A DNA stretch of 64,000 nucleotides, from the NCBI RefSeq assembly GCF_003667445.1, contig NZ_RCTF01000023.1, forward strand, positions 1 through 64,000, in the 5' to 3' direction. Origin of the DNA: Xanthobacter tagetidis. GTDB lineage: Bacteria; Pseudomonadota; Alphaproteobacteria; Rhizobiales; Xanthobacteraceae. Positions 16,885-25,299 of the stretch are shown here, piece by piece; position 1 is the stretch's first letter; each line of letters begins with the position of its first letter. The notes below the pieces were generated by a model that saw only the letters and a program-made list of their open reading frames with translations, was not told the DNA's origin and searched no databases. The position numbers and the translations under genes are program-made.

Positions 16885-17720
16885 GAAGGCACCCGGTTGG
16901 AAAAGGCCTGGTGGTGAAAGGTCTCGATCAGCGCGGCGACTGCATCGGGCACCTCGTACTGCACGAAGTGGCCAGCGCCCGGCAGGATGTGGATTTCGGC
17001 ATCGGGCTGCACCGCGCGCACCAGGCCGGCCCGATGCGCCACCGAGGGCACGCAGAGCTGGTCCTTGGCGCCCCAGATCACCTGGAGCGGGCAGTGCACC
17101 CGCGCGAGATCGCCCGTCAGCCGGTCGGCAAGGCTGATGACGCGGCTGTCGAAGCGCTGGCGGGCGATGTTGGCGCTGTGCAGGTCCACCACCGCCTCGT
17201 CCACGGCCGGGACGCGCGACATCATGAAGGCGCCGAGATTCTGCGCCACCGCGGCGCGGTGGCCGGCGGGGTCCTGCGCCGCGCTCGGGGTGGGCACGAT
17301 GGGCAGCCGGCGACCTTCCGGCACGCCGAAGCCGCCCGGGCCCAGCAGCGTCAGCGCGCTCACTTGGCTGCCCGGCAGGCGGGCGGCGAGCGCCGCCGCC
17401 AGCGTGCCGCCGAAGCTGAAGCCCACGAGGCCGAACGGCCCGGCGTCCGCCATGGCGGCGGCGAGGTCCTCGGCCAAGGAGCCGATATAGGTTTCCGGAT
17501 CGCGCGAGGCCGGGCGCGGGGCGTCGCCATAGCCGGGCAAATCGAGCGCCACCACCTCGAAGCCCTGGGCGAGACGGTCGATATTGGCGATCCAGTGGGT
17601 GTGCGAGCCCGAGCCGCCGTGCAGCAGCACCAGCGGACGCCCGGCGCCGAAGCGGCGCACGGCGAGCGTGCCGACGATGGCCGGCGCCGGCGATGCGGGC
17701 AGCGGCAGCGGCGCGTTCAT
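16881..17720 (-). CDS. Alpha/beta hydrolase
   Basis: A 279-aa alpha/beta hydrolase. A complete triad is visible: nucleophile Ser in GFSFGG (about S102), Asp in WGAKDQL (about D220) and His in GAGHFVQY (about H251). The LVLLHGGSGSHTHW loop near residue 30 supplies the oxyanion hole. The overall form resembles C-C bond and ester hydrolases of the MhpC/meta-cleavage group. In this operon it may open a ring or free an acyl-CoA/ester, but this is inference. Both ends overlap neighbouring genes by 4 bases, so it is an integral part of the operon. Confidence 0.88.
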   Translation of the reverse strand: MNAPLPLPASPAPAIVGTLAVRRFGAGRPLVLLHGGSGSHTHWIANIDRLAQGFEVVALDLPGYGDAPRPASRDPETYIGSLAEDLAAAMADAGPFGLVGFSFGGTLAAALAARLPGSQVSALTLLGPGGFGVPEGRRLPIVPTPSAAQDPAGHRAAVAQNLGAFMMSRVPAVDEAVVDLHSANIARQRFDSRVISLADRLTGDLARVHCPLQVIWGAKDQLCVPSVAHRAGLVRAVQPDAEIHILPGAGHFVQYEVPDAVAALIETFHHQAFSNRVPS

Positions 17721-18451
17721 GCGGCGTCCGCCTCCAGCGGCTTGCCGAGATAGGATTCGATCACCGCCGGGTGCTCCACCACCGCGTCCGGCGTGCCCTC
17801 GAACAGCTTCTGGCCGAAATTGAGCACCATCACGCGCTGGCTCAGCTCCATGATGACCTCCACCAGGTGCTCGATCATGATGATCGTCACCCCGGCGCTG
17901 TGGATGCGGCGCAGCACCTCCATCAGCTCGCCGACTTCGCCGCGCGTCACCCCGCCCATCACCTCGTCCAGCAGCAGCAGGCGGGGGTTGGTGGCGAGCG
18001 CGCGGGCGAGCTCCAGCTTCTTCTTCTCGCCCAGCGTGAGCGCGCCGGCCGCCACATGGCGCTTGGCGGTGAGGCCGGTCAGCTCCATGGGCAGCTCCGC
18101 CGCCTTGCGAGCGACCTTGAGGCTGTTGGTGCGCGCGCCGGAGAAAAGCGCGCCGGTCATCACATTGTCCTCCACCGACATCTCGGCGAACGGGCGCACC
18201 ACCTGGAAGGTGCGGCCGACGCCGCGGTGGGAAATGCGGTAGGGCGGCAGGCCGACGATGGAGCGCCCCTCGAACAGCACGTCGCCCGAGGTGGGGCGCA
18301 TATAGCCGGTGATGAGGTTCATGAGCGTGGTCTTGCCGGCGCCGTTCGGGCCGATGACGCCCACGAACTCGCCCTGGCCGACGGTGAGGCTGACCTCGCT
18401 CACCGCCTTCAGGCCGCCGAACGATTTCGAGAGATCGCGCACCTCAAGCAT
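17717..18451 (-). CDS. ABC transporter ATP-binding protein, LivG type
   Basis: A 244-aa ATPase of the branched-chain amino-acid uptake family (LivG type). It has Walker A GPNGAGKTT (near 34-42), a divergent ABC signature LTLGEKKKLELARAL, and Walker B LLLLDEVMGG. The C-terminal segment MIEHLVEVIMELSQRVMVLNFG is characteristic of LivG. It pairs with the LivF-type ATPase encoded 8 bases overlapping upstream (18444-19187). Given the catabolic genes around it, the substrate is more likely the pathway acid than an amino acid; Liv-type systems for aromatic and alicyclic acids are known. Confidence 0.9.
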   Translation of the reverse strand: MLEVRDLSKSFGGLKAVSEVSLTVGQGEFVGVIGPNGAGKTTLMNLITGYMRPTSGDVLFEGRSIVGLPPYRISHRGVGRTFQVVRPFAEMSVEDNVMTGALFSGARTNSLKVARKAAELPMELTGLTAKRHVAAGALTLGEKKKLELARALATNPRLLLLDEVMGGVTRGEVGELMEVLRRIHSAGVTIIMIEHLVEVIMELSQRVMVLNFGQKLFEGTPDAVVEHPAVIESYLGKPLEADAA

Positions 18452-19187
18452 GGAGAGCCTTCCCCTTGGATTGAGCCTTGCCGATGAAGGCGTCGCGCAG
18501 CTCCGGCGCCTCGCGCAGGGTGGCGGCGTCGCCCGCCAGCACGATGCGCCCGGCCGCCATCACGTAGCCGCGCGAGGCGACCGAGAGCGCGGCGTGGGTG
18601 TTCTGCTCCACCAGCAGGATGGAGATGTTGGTGGCGGCGATGGCGCGGATCGCCGCGAACACCGACTGCACCACAAGCGGCGCGAGGCCGAGCGAGGGCT
18701 CGTCCAGCAGCAGCACCCGCGGGTTCGACATCAGCGCCCGGCCCAGCGCGAGCATCTGCTGCTCGCCGCCGGACATGAGGCCCGAACTCTGGGTGCGCCG
18801 CTCGGCGAGGCGCGGGAACAGCGCATAGACCTCGTCGAGCTTGCGCATGCGGTGGGCGCGGGCGTTGCGGTTGAAGGAGCCGAGATAGAGGTTCTCCTCC
18901 ACCGTGAGGTTCGGGAACACCTTGCGGCCTTCCGGCGACAGCGCGAGGCCCGACGACACGCGCTCGTGGGTGGGCAGCGCCAGGAGGTCGATGCCGTCAT
19001 AGCGCACCCGCCCCTCGCTCGCCGGCACGAGGCCCGACAGCACGCCCATGGTGGTGGTCTTGCCGACGCCGTTGGCGCCGAGCAGGCACACGACCTCGCC
19101 CTGCCCCAGCTCGAAATCGAGCCCCTGGAGCACCGCGGACTCGCCGTAGCCGGCGTGCAGGTTGCTCACCTCAAGCAGCGCGCTCAT
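18444..19187 (-). CDS. ABC transporter ATP-binding protein, LivF type
   Basis: A 247-aa ATPase of the LivF type: Walker A GANGVGKTT (near 37-45), signature MSGGEQQMLALGRAL, Walker B LLLDEPSLGLAP, and the LVEQNTHAAL segment typical of LivF. I chose ATG 19187, which overlaps the LivM stop by 4 bases and matches the family N-terminus (LLEVSNLHAGYG); the longer open frame upstream is just the shadow of livM. It energises uptake together with the LivG-type protein. Confidence 0.92.
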   Translation of the reverse strand: MSALLEVSNLHAGYGESAVLQGLDFELGQGEVVCLLGANGVGKTTTMGVLSGLVPASEGRVRYDGIDLLALPTHERVSSGLALSPEGRKVFPNLTVEENLYLGSFNRNARAHRMRKLDEVYALFPRLAERRTQSSGLMSGGEQQMLALGRALMSNPRVLLLDEPSLGLAPLVVQSVFAAIRAIAATNISILLVEQNTHAALSVASRGYVMAAGRIVLAGDAATLREAPELRDAFIGKAQSKGKALHA

Positions 19188-20170
19188 GGCTTGGCTCCCT
19201 GGGTCGAGGCGAGCGGCAGGCGCGGCGCGGGGGTCGGCTTGCGCCGGTTCGGCCCGCCCTGGACCAGGCCCACCAGACCCTTGGGCAGGAACAGGATGCA
19301 CACCACCAGGATCAGGCCGAAGGTGAGCTGGCTGACGCCCTCCATGGTGCCGAGCCAGATGCGCGTGCCTTCCGACAGGGCGATGATCGCCACCGCGCCG
19401 ACCACCGGCCCGGCGATGGTGTGGATGCCGCCGAGGATGGGGGCGATCTGCGACAGGATGGTGTTGTGCAGGGTGAAGGCGACCTCGGGGTCGAGATAGC
19501 CGCCGTACCACGCATTGATGGCGCCGGCCGCCGAGGCCATTGCGCCGGAGATCGCCACCACGATCAGCCGCTGGCGGCGCGGGGCGATGCCCAGCATCTG
19601 CGCCGCGGCCTCGTTGTCGCGCATGGCGCGGGAGGCGAACTGGAGCTTCGAGCCGGCGATCACCGCCGCCACCACCACGCTCCCCACCGCCGCGAGCGCG
19701 CCGAACAGATAGAGCGTGTGCTGGGACGGGCGCAGCTCCTGCTTCAGGAACAGGCCCACGGCCCCGCCCGTCACCTCCGGCACCATGAGCGCGCAGATGC
19801 GCAGCCCCTCCGACAGCGCCAAAGTGACGATGGCGAAGAAGATGCCCTTCAGCGAGCCCGTCACCAGTGCCAGCAGCGCCCCCATGACGCCGCCCACGAC
19901 GAGCGCCAGCGTGAAGGTGAGCAGCACCGAGCCGCCGAAGGCATTGGCCGCCAGCACCGCGGTATAGCTGCCCACGCCCCAGAAGGCGGAGTGGCCGAGC
20001 GAGACCAGGCCGGCATTGGCCATCAGGTTCCAGCTGGTCGCCAGGATGATGAGGGTCGAGATGCGGAACAGCCAGTCGTTGAGCTGCGGCGCGTTCCAGA
20101 AGGTGGAGGCGACGAGCGCGAGGGCCGACAGCAAGCCGAGGCCGACCATGAAATAGGGGGATCGGAGCAT
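19184..20170 (-). CDS. ABC transporter permease, LivM type
   Basis: A 328-aa inner-membrane permease with about nine hydrophobic helices. The LivM signature appears as SWNLMANAGLVSLGHSAFWGVGSYTAVLAA, split across residues 45-75, and the EAAAQMLGIAPRRQRL coupling loop contacts the ATPases. It forms the channel with the LivH-type permease encoded 3 bases upstream at 20174-21049. The C-terminal tail is short and basic. The substrate is discussed under the binding protein. Confidence 0.92.
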   Translation of the reverse strand: MLRSPYFMVGLGLLSALALVASTFWNAPQLNDWLFRISTLIILATSWNLMANAGLVSLGHSAFWGVGSYTAVLAANAFGGSVLLTFTLALVVGGVMGALLALVTGSLKGIFFAIVTLALSEGLRICALMVPEVTGGAVGLFLKQELRPSQHTLYLFGALAAVGSVVVAAVIAGSKLQFASRAMRDNEAAAQMLGIAPRRQRLIVVAISGAMASAAGAINAWYGGYLDPEVAFTLHNTILSQIAPILGGIHTIAGPVVGAVAIIALSEGTRIWLGTMEGVSQLTFGLILVVCILFLPKGLVGLVQGGPNRRKPTPAPRLPLASTQGAKP

Positions 20171-20173
20171 GCT

Positions 20174-21049
20174 TCAGTCCGCCACGGCTTGGCCGATGAT
20201 GCCGCGCGGGCGCAGCACCAGGACGAGGAAAAGGGTGAGGAAGGCCACCGCCTCGGCCCAGCCGGTGCCGTTCGGCACGTAGTAGCTGACCGCGGTCTCG
20301 GCGAAGGCGAGCAGGAACGCGCCCAGCACCGCGCCGACGATGCTGCCGAGCCCGCCCAGAACGATGATGGCGAAGCCCTTCACCAGGATGTGGAAGCCCA
20401 TGAACGGCGTGATGGCGCCGAGGAAGCTCAGGATCACGCCCGTTGCGACGCCGAGCGCCACCGACAGGCCGAAGGCGAGCGCATACATCTGGTTGACGTT
20501 GATGCCCATGAGAACCGCCGCGTCGTGCTGCTCGGCGAGCGCGCGGGTTGCGCGACCGAACTCGGTGCGCTTCAGCCAGAAGAACAGCGCGAGCACGAGC
20601 ACCGCGGCGATGCCGAAGCCGATCAGCCGGCCGCCCGAGACCACCACGTCGCCGAACTCGAACGAGGAATAGGCATAAGACGGCACCACCGAGCGCCCGT
20701 CCGGGCTCCAGATCACCAGAGCGAGGTTCTGCAGCACCAGGCCGATGCCGAAGGTGAGCAGGATCTGGTTGACGTGGGGCGCCTTGAGCACCGGGGCGAT
20801 GGCGACCTTGAACAGCACCATGCCGAGCACGCAGCCCGCCACCATCAGCACCGGCATGGCGATCAGCGGATCGACACCGAACGCGACGAACACGGTGAAC
20901 GCGCCATAGGCGCCGAGCATCACCGCCTCGCCGTGCGCGAAGTTGATGACGCGCGTGACGCCGAAGCTCAGAGCGAGCCCGATGACCATCAGCGTGTAGA
21001 TGCCGCCGAGCAGCAGCGCATCAACGATGAGTTGGGGAATGAGATCCAT
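20174..21049 (-). CDS. ABC transporter permease, LivH type
   Basis: A 291-aa membrane permease of LivH type: LLLGGIYTLMVIGLALSFGVTRVINFAHGEAVMLGAY near the start (read in two parts), the EQHDAAVLMGINVNQMYALAFG coupling segment, and IIVLGGLGSIVGAVLGAFLLAFAET near the C-terminus. It has normal length and is followed closely by livM. The 58-base gap to the binding-protein gene upstream is the largest inside the transporter block. Confidence 0.92.
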   Translation of the reverse strand: MDLIPQLIVDALLLGGIYTLMVIGLALSFGVTRVINFAHGEAVMLGAYGAFTVFVAFGVDPLIAMPVLMVAGCVLGMVLFKVAIAPVLKAPHVNQILLTFGIGLVLQNLALVIWSPDGRSVVPSYAYSSFEFGDVVVSGGRLIGFGIAAVLVLALFFWLKRTEFGRATRALAEQHDAAVLMGINVNQMYALAFGLSVALGVATGVILSFLGAITPFMGFHILVKGFAIIVLGGLGSIVGAVLGAFLLAFAETAVSYYVPNGTGWAEAVAFLTLFLVLVLRPRGIIGQAVAD

Positions 21050-21107
21050 CAGCCGGCCTCCGCTTGCAGCGGCCGGGGCGCCATGACCCCGGCCGCTGCG
21101 CCTGCGA

Positions 21108-22325
21108 TCAGTAGGTCACAGCCTTGATCTTCTTGGTCTCGGGACCGGGCGGGAACAGCATCACGTTCTTGCCGTTCTCGCGCTGGAACACGACCATGTC
21201 GGTGAACGCCTGCTGCTTGGTGCCGCTCGGCGTGGAGACGAACTTGGCGCGCCCGAGCAGGGTGTTCGGGATGTCCATCTTGCGCAGCTCGGCCGCCACC
21301 TTCTCCTTGTCGTCGCCGCCGGCCCGCTCGATGGCGAGGAACAGCAGCATGGCGGAGACGTAGCAGCCGGCATCCTCGAAGTCGGGCTCCTGGCCGTACT
21401 TCTTCACGAACATCGCCTCCCACTCGCTGCTCGGCGGGAACAGCTTGGGGAATTCCTGATTGCCCGGCCGGTTGAGCCCCGGCAGATAGGTAGTGACGCC
21501 GACCCATCCCTCCTGGGCGGTGCCGACCGCCTTCTGCCACTCATCGAGCTGCGTCGCCGCGGTGCCGATCAGGTAGGGCACGGGCAGCTTGCGGGTGTAG
21601 ATCTGCTTGGCGAGCGTGACCGCGTCGGTGGTCTGCACCAGGCCGAGCAGCACGTCCGGCTTCACCCGCGCGATCTTGGTGAGCAGCGGGTTCATGTCCG
21701 CCGCGTTGGTGCGCACGATCTCTTCGAGAACGACCTCGAAGCCGGCGTCGGTCAGGTACTTCTTGGCATAGGGCTGGTGCGTGCGGCCGTAATTGTCGTC
21801 AGTATAGATCATCGCCACCTTCTGGCCCGCGGGCAGCTGGTTCTTCAGCGCGGCGGCGATGCTCTCGTGGTAATTGTAGGCGTAGGGGAAGGTGTGGAAG
21901 AATTCCGGGTCCCCGCCCACCTCTTCTTCCAGCTTGGTGCTGGAGGAGCCGGGCACCAGCCAGATCGGCTTGCCCTGGCGCCAGGCGGGAATGGCGGCGG
22001 CCACGGTCGGCGAGCCGATCGGGCCGATGATGTAGTTCACCTTCTCCTTGCTGACGAGCTCGTTGAACACCGAGATGGTGGCCTGCGATTCCGACTGGAT
22101 GTCGCGCACCAGGAGCTCGATCTTCTTGCCGGCGACCTTGCCGCCATAGACTTCGGTGGCGAACTCGACGCCGCGCTTGCCGGAGGCGCCGTAGGCGACG
22201 AATCGCCCGCTCAGCTCCATCGGCACGCCGATCTTGATGCTTTCCTGCGCGAGAGCGGGGGTGGCGGCGAGCGTGGTCGCCAGTGCCAGAATGGGCAGGA
22301 TTCCGCCCGAGGACAGACGATGCAT
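21108..22325 (-). CDS. Branched-chain amino-acid type ABC substrate-binding protein
   Basis: A 405-aa periplasmic binding protein of the Leu/Ile/Val receptor family. ATG 22325 gives a clean Sec signal peptide (MHRLSSGG then a hydrophobic core ending TPALAQ) and has a GGGAGA ribosome site; an upstream ATG at 22367 would add 14 residues in front of it. The mature part has the family pattern KIGVPMELSGRF, then SKEKVNYIIGPIGSPTVAA. It is the first gene of the large minus-strand operon and would be its most abundant product. The ligand is not readable from sequence; the neighbours suggest an alicyclic or branched carboxylic acid. Confidence 0.9.
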   Translation of the reverse strand: MHRLSSGGILPILALATTLAATPALAQESIKIGVPMELSGRFVAYGASGKRGVEFATEVYGGKVAGKKIELLVRDIQSESQATISVFNELVSKEKVNYIIGPIGSPTVAAAIPAWRQGKPIWLVPGSSSTKLEEEVGGDPEFFHTFPYAYNYHESIAAALKNQLPAGQKVAMIYTDDNYGRTHQPYAKKYLTDAGFEVVLEEIVRTNAADMNPLLTKIARVKPDVLLGLVQTTDAVTLAKQIYTRKLPVPYLIGTAATQLDEWQKAVGTAQEGWVGVTTYLPGLNRPGNQEFPKLFPPSSEWEAMFVKKYGQEPDFEDAGCYVSAMLLFLAIERAGGDDKEKVAAELRKMDIPNTLLGRAKFVSTPSGTKQQAFTDMVVFQRENGKNVMLFPPGPETKKIKAVTY

Positions 22326-22441
22326 GCGGTTCTCCCTAAACGCCGATCTTTGGTTGCTCGTCGGCATGCCCGGGAGTATAGATTTTTGAAACTCGATCCG
22401 TCTAGTGGAATCTCAAGATCAAAAAAGGCAGGGAGACGCAC
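22326..22441. promoter_or_regulatory. Divergent control region of the two catabolic operons
   Basis: This 116-base gap separates the minus-strand transport/catabolism operon from the plus-strand crotonase operon and must hold both promoters. It is clearly AT-richer than its surroundings. TTTTTGA (22383-22389) and TCAAAAA (22419-22425) form perfect inverted arms 29 bases apart, a possible site for the IclR regulator encoded at 25300-26220. I could not settle -35/-10 positions. Confidence 0.45.
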
Positions 22442-23236
22442 GTGCCGTATGAGGACGTTCTGTATGAGCAGGATGGCGGGATCGCCCGCATCACCATCAA
22501 TCGCGCCGAGGTCCGCAACGCGGTGCGCCCGCGCACCTACGAGGAACTGACCGACGCCATGGCGCGGGCCGCGGACGACCCGGAGGTGGGCGTGGTGGTG
22601 CTCGCGGGCGCGGGCGAGAAGGCGTTCTGCGCCGGCGGCGACATCCGCGACCAGTCGAAGCGCGTGCCGCCGGTGGGGCGCAAGCACATGCGCCGCCTGT
22701 TCAACCTCTCCACCGTGATGCGCATGATGGACAAGCCCATCATCGCCAAGGTGCGCGGCTTCTGCGTCGGCGGCGGCAACGAGATCAACCTGTTCTGCGA
22801 CATGACGGTGGCGAGCGAGGACGCCAAGTTCGGCCAGACCGGCCCGCGCGTCGGCTCGATCCCGATCTGGGGCGCCTGCCAGCTGCTGGCGCGCTACGTG
22901 GGCGAGCGCAAGGCGCGCGAGATGGTGTTCACCTGCCGGCTCTATTCGGCGCAGGAGGCGCTCGCCATGGGCCTCATCAACCAGGTGGTGGCCGCCGACG
23001 CGCTCGACGCCACGGTGGACGCCTTGTGCTCGGACATCCTCGACAAGAGCCCGCAGAGCATCCGCATCGCCAAGCTGGCGCTCAATGCCGGCTCGGACCG
23101 CGACTTCTATTCCGCCTTCTTCCCGAGCGCGGAGATGCTGGCCTCGATCTACGGCAACGAGGAGAATCTCGAAGGCATCACCGCCTTCCTGGAAAAGCGC
23201 CCGGCGAACTTCCGCCGCTTCCGGAAGGCGATCTGA
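22442..23236 (+). CDS. BadI/MenB-like crotonase, probable ring-cleaving acyl-CoA hydrolase
   Basis: A 264-aa crotonase. Its middle part matches the pattern of 2-ketocyclohexanecarboxyl-CoA hydrolase (BadI) and 1,4-dihydroxynaphthoyl-CoA synthase (MenB) rather than ordinary hydratases: AGAGEKAFCAGGD, GFCVGGGNEINLFCDMT, FGQTGPRVGSI, LARYVGERKAREM and SAQEALAMGLINQVV. BadI opens a six-membered ring between a ketone and the CoA thioester carbon. The start is GTG 22442, with a GGGAGA site 7 bases before it. The next gene starts within its stop codon (TGATG). Function by family resemblance, recalled not searched; MenB itself is unlikely because no menaquinone genes are near. Confidence 0.8.
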   Translation: MPYEDVLYEQDGGIARITINRAEVRNAVRPRTYEELTDAMARAADDPEVGVVVLAGAGEKAFCAGGDIRDQSKRVPPVGRKHMRRLFNLSTVMRMMDKPIIAKVRGFCVGGGNEINLFCDMTVASEDAKFGQTGPRVGSIPIWGACQLLARYVGERKAREMVFTCRLYSAQEALAMGLINQVVAADALDATVDALCSDILDKSPQSIRIAKLALNAGSDRDFYSAFFPSAEMLASIYGNEENLEGITAFLEKRPANFRRFRKAI

Positions 23237-24012
23237 TGACCACGCAGCGCTTCAAGGATCGCGTCGCGCTCATCACCGGCGGCGCGCGCGGCATCGGCTT
23301 CGCCGCCGCCGAGCGCATCGCCGCCGAAGGGGGACGCCTCGCCCTCGCCGACATCGACGCCAAGGCGGCCGAGGCCGCCGCAGCGAAGCTGCCCGGCGCC
23401 ATCGGCATCGGCTGCGACATCACCCAGGCGGACGACGTCGCCGCCATGGTTGCCAAGGCGGAAGGCGCGCTCGGCCCGCTCTCCATCTTCGTCAACAGCG
23501 CCGCGGTGCTGGACGACAAGCTGTTCCTGGACTCTACCCCGGCGGACTGGAAGCGGATGCTGGGCGTGTGCCTCGACGGACCCATGCTGGGCCTCCACGC
23601 GGTGCTGCCGGGCATGGTCGCGCGCGGCTATGGCCGCGTAGTGTGCCTCGCCTCCGATTCGGCGCGCATCGGCCAGGCGCGCCTGTCCTATTATGCGGCG
23701 GCCAAGGCGGGCGTGATCGCGCTCGTGAAGTCGGTGGCGCAGGAGGTGGGCGGCAAGGGCGTGACGCTCAACGTGGTCTCGCCCGGCGCCACCAACACGC
23801 CGCTGCGCCAGGCGCGCGAGGCGCAGATGCTCGAGCAGATGGGCGAGGAGAAATATGCCCGCCGGCAGAAGAGCGTGCTCAAGCTCTATCCCACCGGCCG
23901 GATCGGCGAGCCGGAGGACATCGGCGCCGCCATCGCCTTCCTCGCCAGCGCGGAGGCCGGCTGGATCACCGGCCAGGTGCTGAGCGTGAACGGCGGCTTC
24001 GTGATGCCTTAG
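23236..24012 (+). CDS. SDR family oxidoreductase, BadH-like
   Basis: A 258-aa short-chain dehydrogenase/reductase: cofactor motif TGGARGIG (near 14-21), NSAA motif (near 87-90), and catalytic YYAAAKAG with Tyr and Lys in YxxxK spacing (near 153-158). The VLPGMVARGYGRVVCLASDSARIG and ITGQVLSVNGGFVM stretches resemble 2-hydroxycyclohexanecarboxyl-CoA dehydrogenase (BadH), which makes the ketone that BadI cleaves. It starts inside the stop of the BadI-like gene, so the two proteins are made together. The acidic residue after the second strand (ADID) favours NAD over NADP. Confidence 0.82.
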   Translation: MTTQRFKDRVALITGGARGIGFAAAERIAAEGGRLALADIDAKAAEAAAAKLPGAIGIGCDITQADDVAAMVAKAEGALGPLSIFVNSAAVLDDKLFLDSTPADWKRMLGVCLDGPMLGLHAVLPGMVARGYGRVVCLASDSARIGQARLSYYAAAKAGVIALVKSVAQEVGGKGVTLNVVSPGATNTPLRQAREAQMLEQMGEEKYARRQKSVLKLYPTGRIGEPEDIGAAIAFLASAEAGWITGQVLSVNGGFVMP

Positions 24013-24074
24013 GGCACGGGGCCCAAAAAAGACCAAGACCACCGCGGGATGAAGCGCTCAAGGATCATCGGACC

Positions 24075-25244
24075 ATGGATTTCAAGCTGAGCGAGGAACA
24101 GGAACTGCTCCAGGATCAGGTGCGCCGCATGGTGCGCGCCGAGATCGAGCCCAGGCTCGCCGCCAACCACCCGGACAAGCCGCTGCCCAAGGCGGTGATG
24201 CTGGAGATTTTCGCCGCGCTGGCGCGCATGGGCCTCACCGCGCCGCGCCTGCCGGCCTCCGCCGGCGGCGGCGAAATGCGCATGCTGGACTACGGCCTGT
24301 GCTTCGAGCAGCTGCCGCCGGTGATCGCCATCTCGCTCATCTCGCACGAATGCACCATCGCCCGGCTCCATGCCGAGGGCGGCGCCGAGCATGCCGAGCA
24401 CCTGCTGCCGGAGCTGATCGCCGGCCGCAAGATCGGCTGCACCGGCTCCACCGAGCCCAACACAGGCTCCGACCCGCGCGGCATCGCCACCCGCATCACG
24501 CCGAGCGGCGACGGCTATGTGGTGTCGGGTTCGAAGATGTGGATCACCAACGGCACCATCGCCGACCTGATGATCGCCACCTGCCTGTCCGGCCAGGGCA
24601 TGATGCAGCGGGTGCTGATCGAGCGCGACGCCTCGCCCTTTGAGGCGCGCGAAATTCCCGTGCTGGGGTTCAAGCAGGGCCACCTGTCCGAGATTTCGCT
24701 CGCCGACTGCCGGGTGCCGAGGCGCAACCTGCTCGGCCAGAGCGGCGACGCCGCGCGCATCCTCCAGGGCACCTGGGTGGGCAACCGCCCGCTGCTCGGG
24801 CTCAGCGCGGTGCACATGGCGCAGAAGGCGCTCGATCTGGCGGTGGCCTATGCCGGGGTGCGGCGCCAGTTCGGCGAGCCGATCGGCCGCAAGCAGCTGG
24901 TGCAGGGCCGGCTCGCCGACATTGCAACCGCCGTGACAACGAGCCGCCTCCTCTGCTATCGGGCGTTGGCGCTCATCGACGACGGCGCACCGGCGGACGG
25001 GGCGTCCGCCATGGCCAAGAGATACGCCACCACCGCATGCGCGGAGGCGGTGTCGCTCGCCATGCAGGTGCACGGCGCCATGGGTGTGGCGGAGGAGACC
25101 GGGCTGGAGCGGCTCTACCGCGACGTGCGCATGCTGCCGATCCCCGACGGGACCAACGAGATCCTCACCCTGATCCTCGGGCGCGAGCTGACCGGGCTCA
25201 ACGCCCTGCGGCCCGAGGCGCGGCATCAGGCGGCGGCGGAGTAG
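24075..25244 (+). CDS. Acyl-CoA dehydrogenase with Asp at the catalytic position
   Basis: A 389-aa FAD-dependent acyl-CoA dehydrogenase: GCTGSTEPNTGSDPRG (near 121-136), RRQFGEPIGRKQLVQGRLAD (near 263-282), MQVHGAMGVAEETGLERLYRD (near 330-350). Where most members have the base Glu in YEGT, this has PDGTNEI (Asp near 358), and helix G has no Glu to replace it. Activity is plausible with Asp but would be altered. It follows the BadH-like gene by 62 bases in the same direction, and probably introduces the double bond before hydration and ring opening. Start ATG 24075 gives the normal MDFKLSEEQ N-terminus. Confidence 0.88.
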   Translation: MDFKLSEEQELLQDQVRRMVRAEIEPRLAANHPDKPLPKAVMLEIFAALARMGLTAPRLPASAGGGEMRMLDYGLCFEQLPPVIAISLISHECTIARLHAEGGAEHAEHLLPELIAGRKIGCTGSTEPNTGSDPRGIATRITPSGDGYVVSGSKMWITNGTIADLMIATCLSGQGMMQRVLIERDASPFEAREIPVLGFKQGHLSEISLADCRVPRRNLLGQSGDAARILQGTWVGNRPLLGLSAVHMAQKALDLAVAYAGVRRQFGEPIGRKQLVQGRLADIATAVTTSRLLCYRALALIDDGAPADGASAMAKRYATTACAEAVSLAMQVHGAMGVAEETGLERLYRDVRMLPIPDGTNEILTLILGRELTGLNALRPEARHQAAAE

Positions 25245-25299
25245 GCGGCGGAGCAAGCGGGGCAGCGCAGGCGGCGGAACGGTACGGCAGGGGAACCAC

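Noticed and set aside
13813..16917. 1034-codon plus-strand open frame over the acyl-CoA genes
   Set aside because: It lies opposite three well-supported genes (dehydrogenase, CoA-transferase, crotonase) and has no domain pattern.
22442..23236. Menaquinone synthase MenB
   Set aside because: The sequence is close in style, but no men genes are present and the neighbours are an SDR, a dehydrogenase and a transporter, which fit BadI-type ring opening better.
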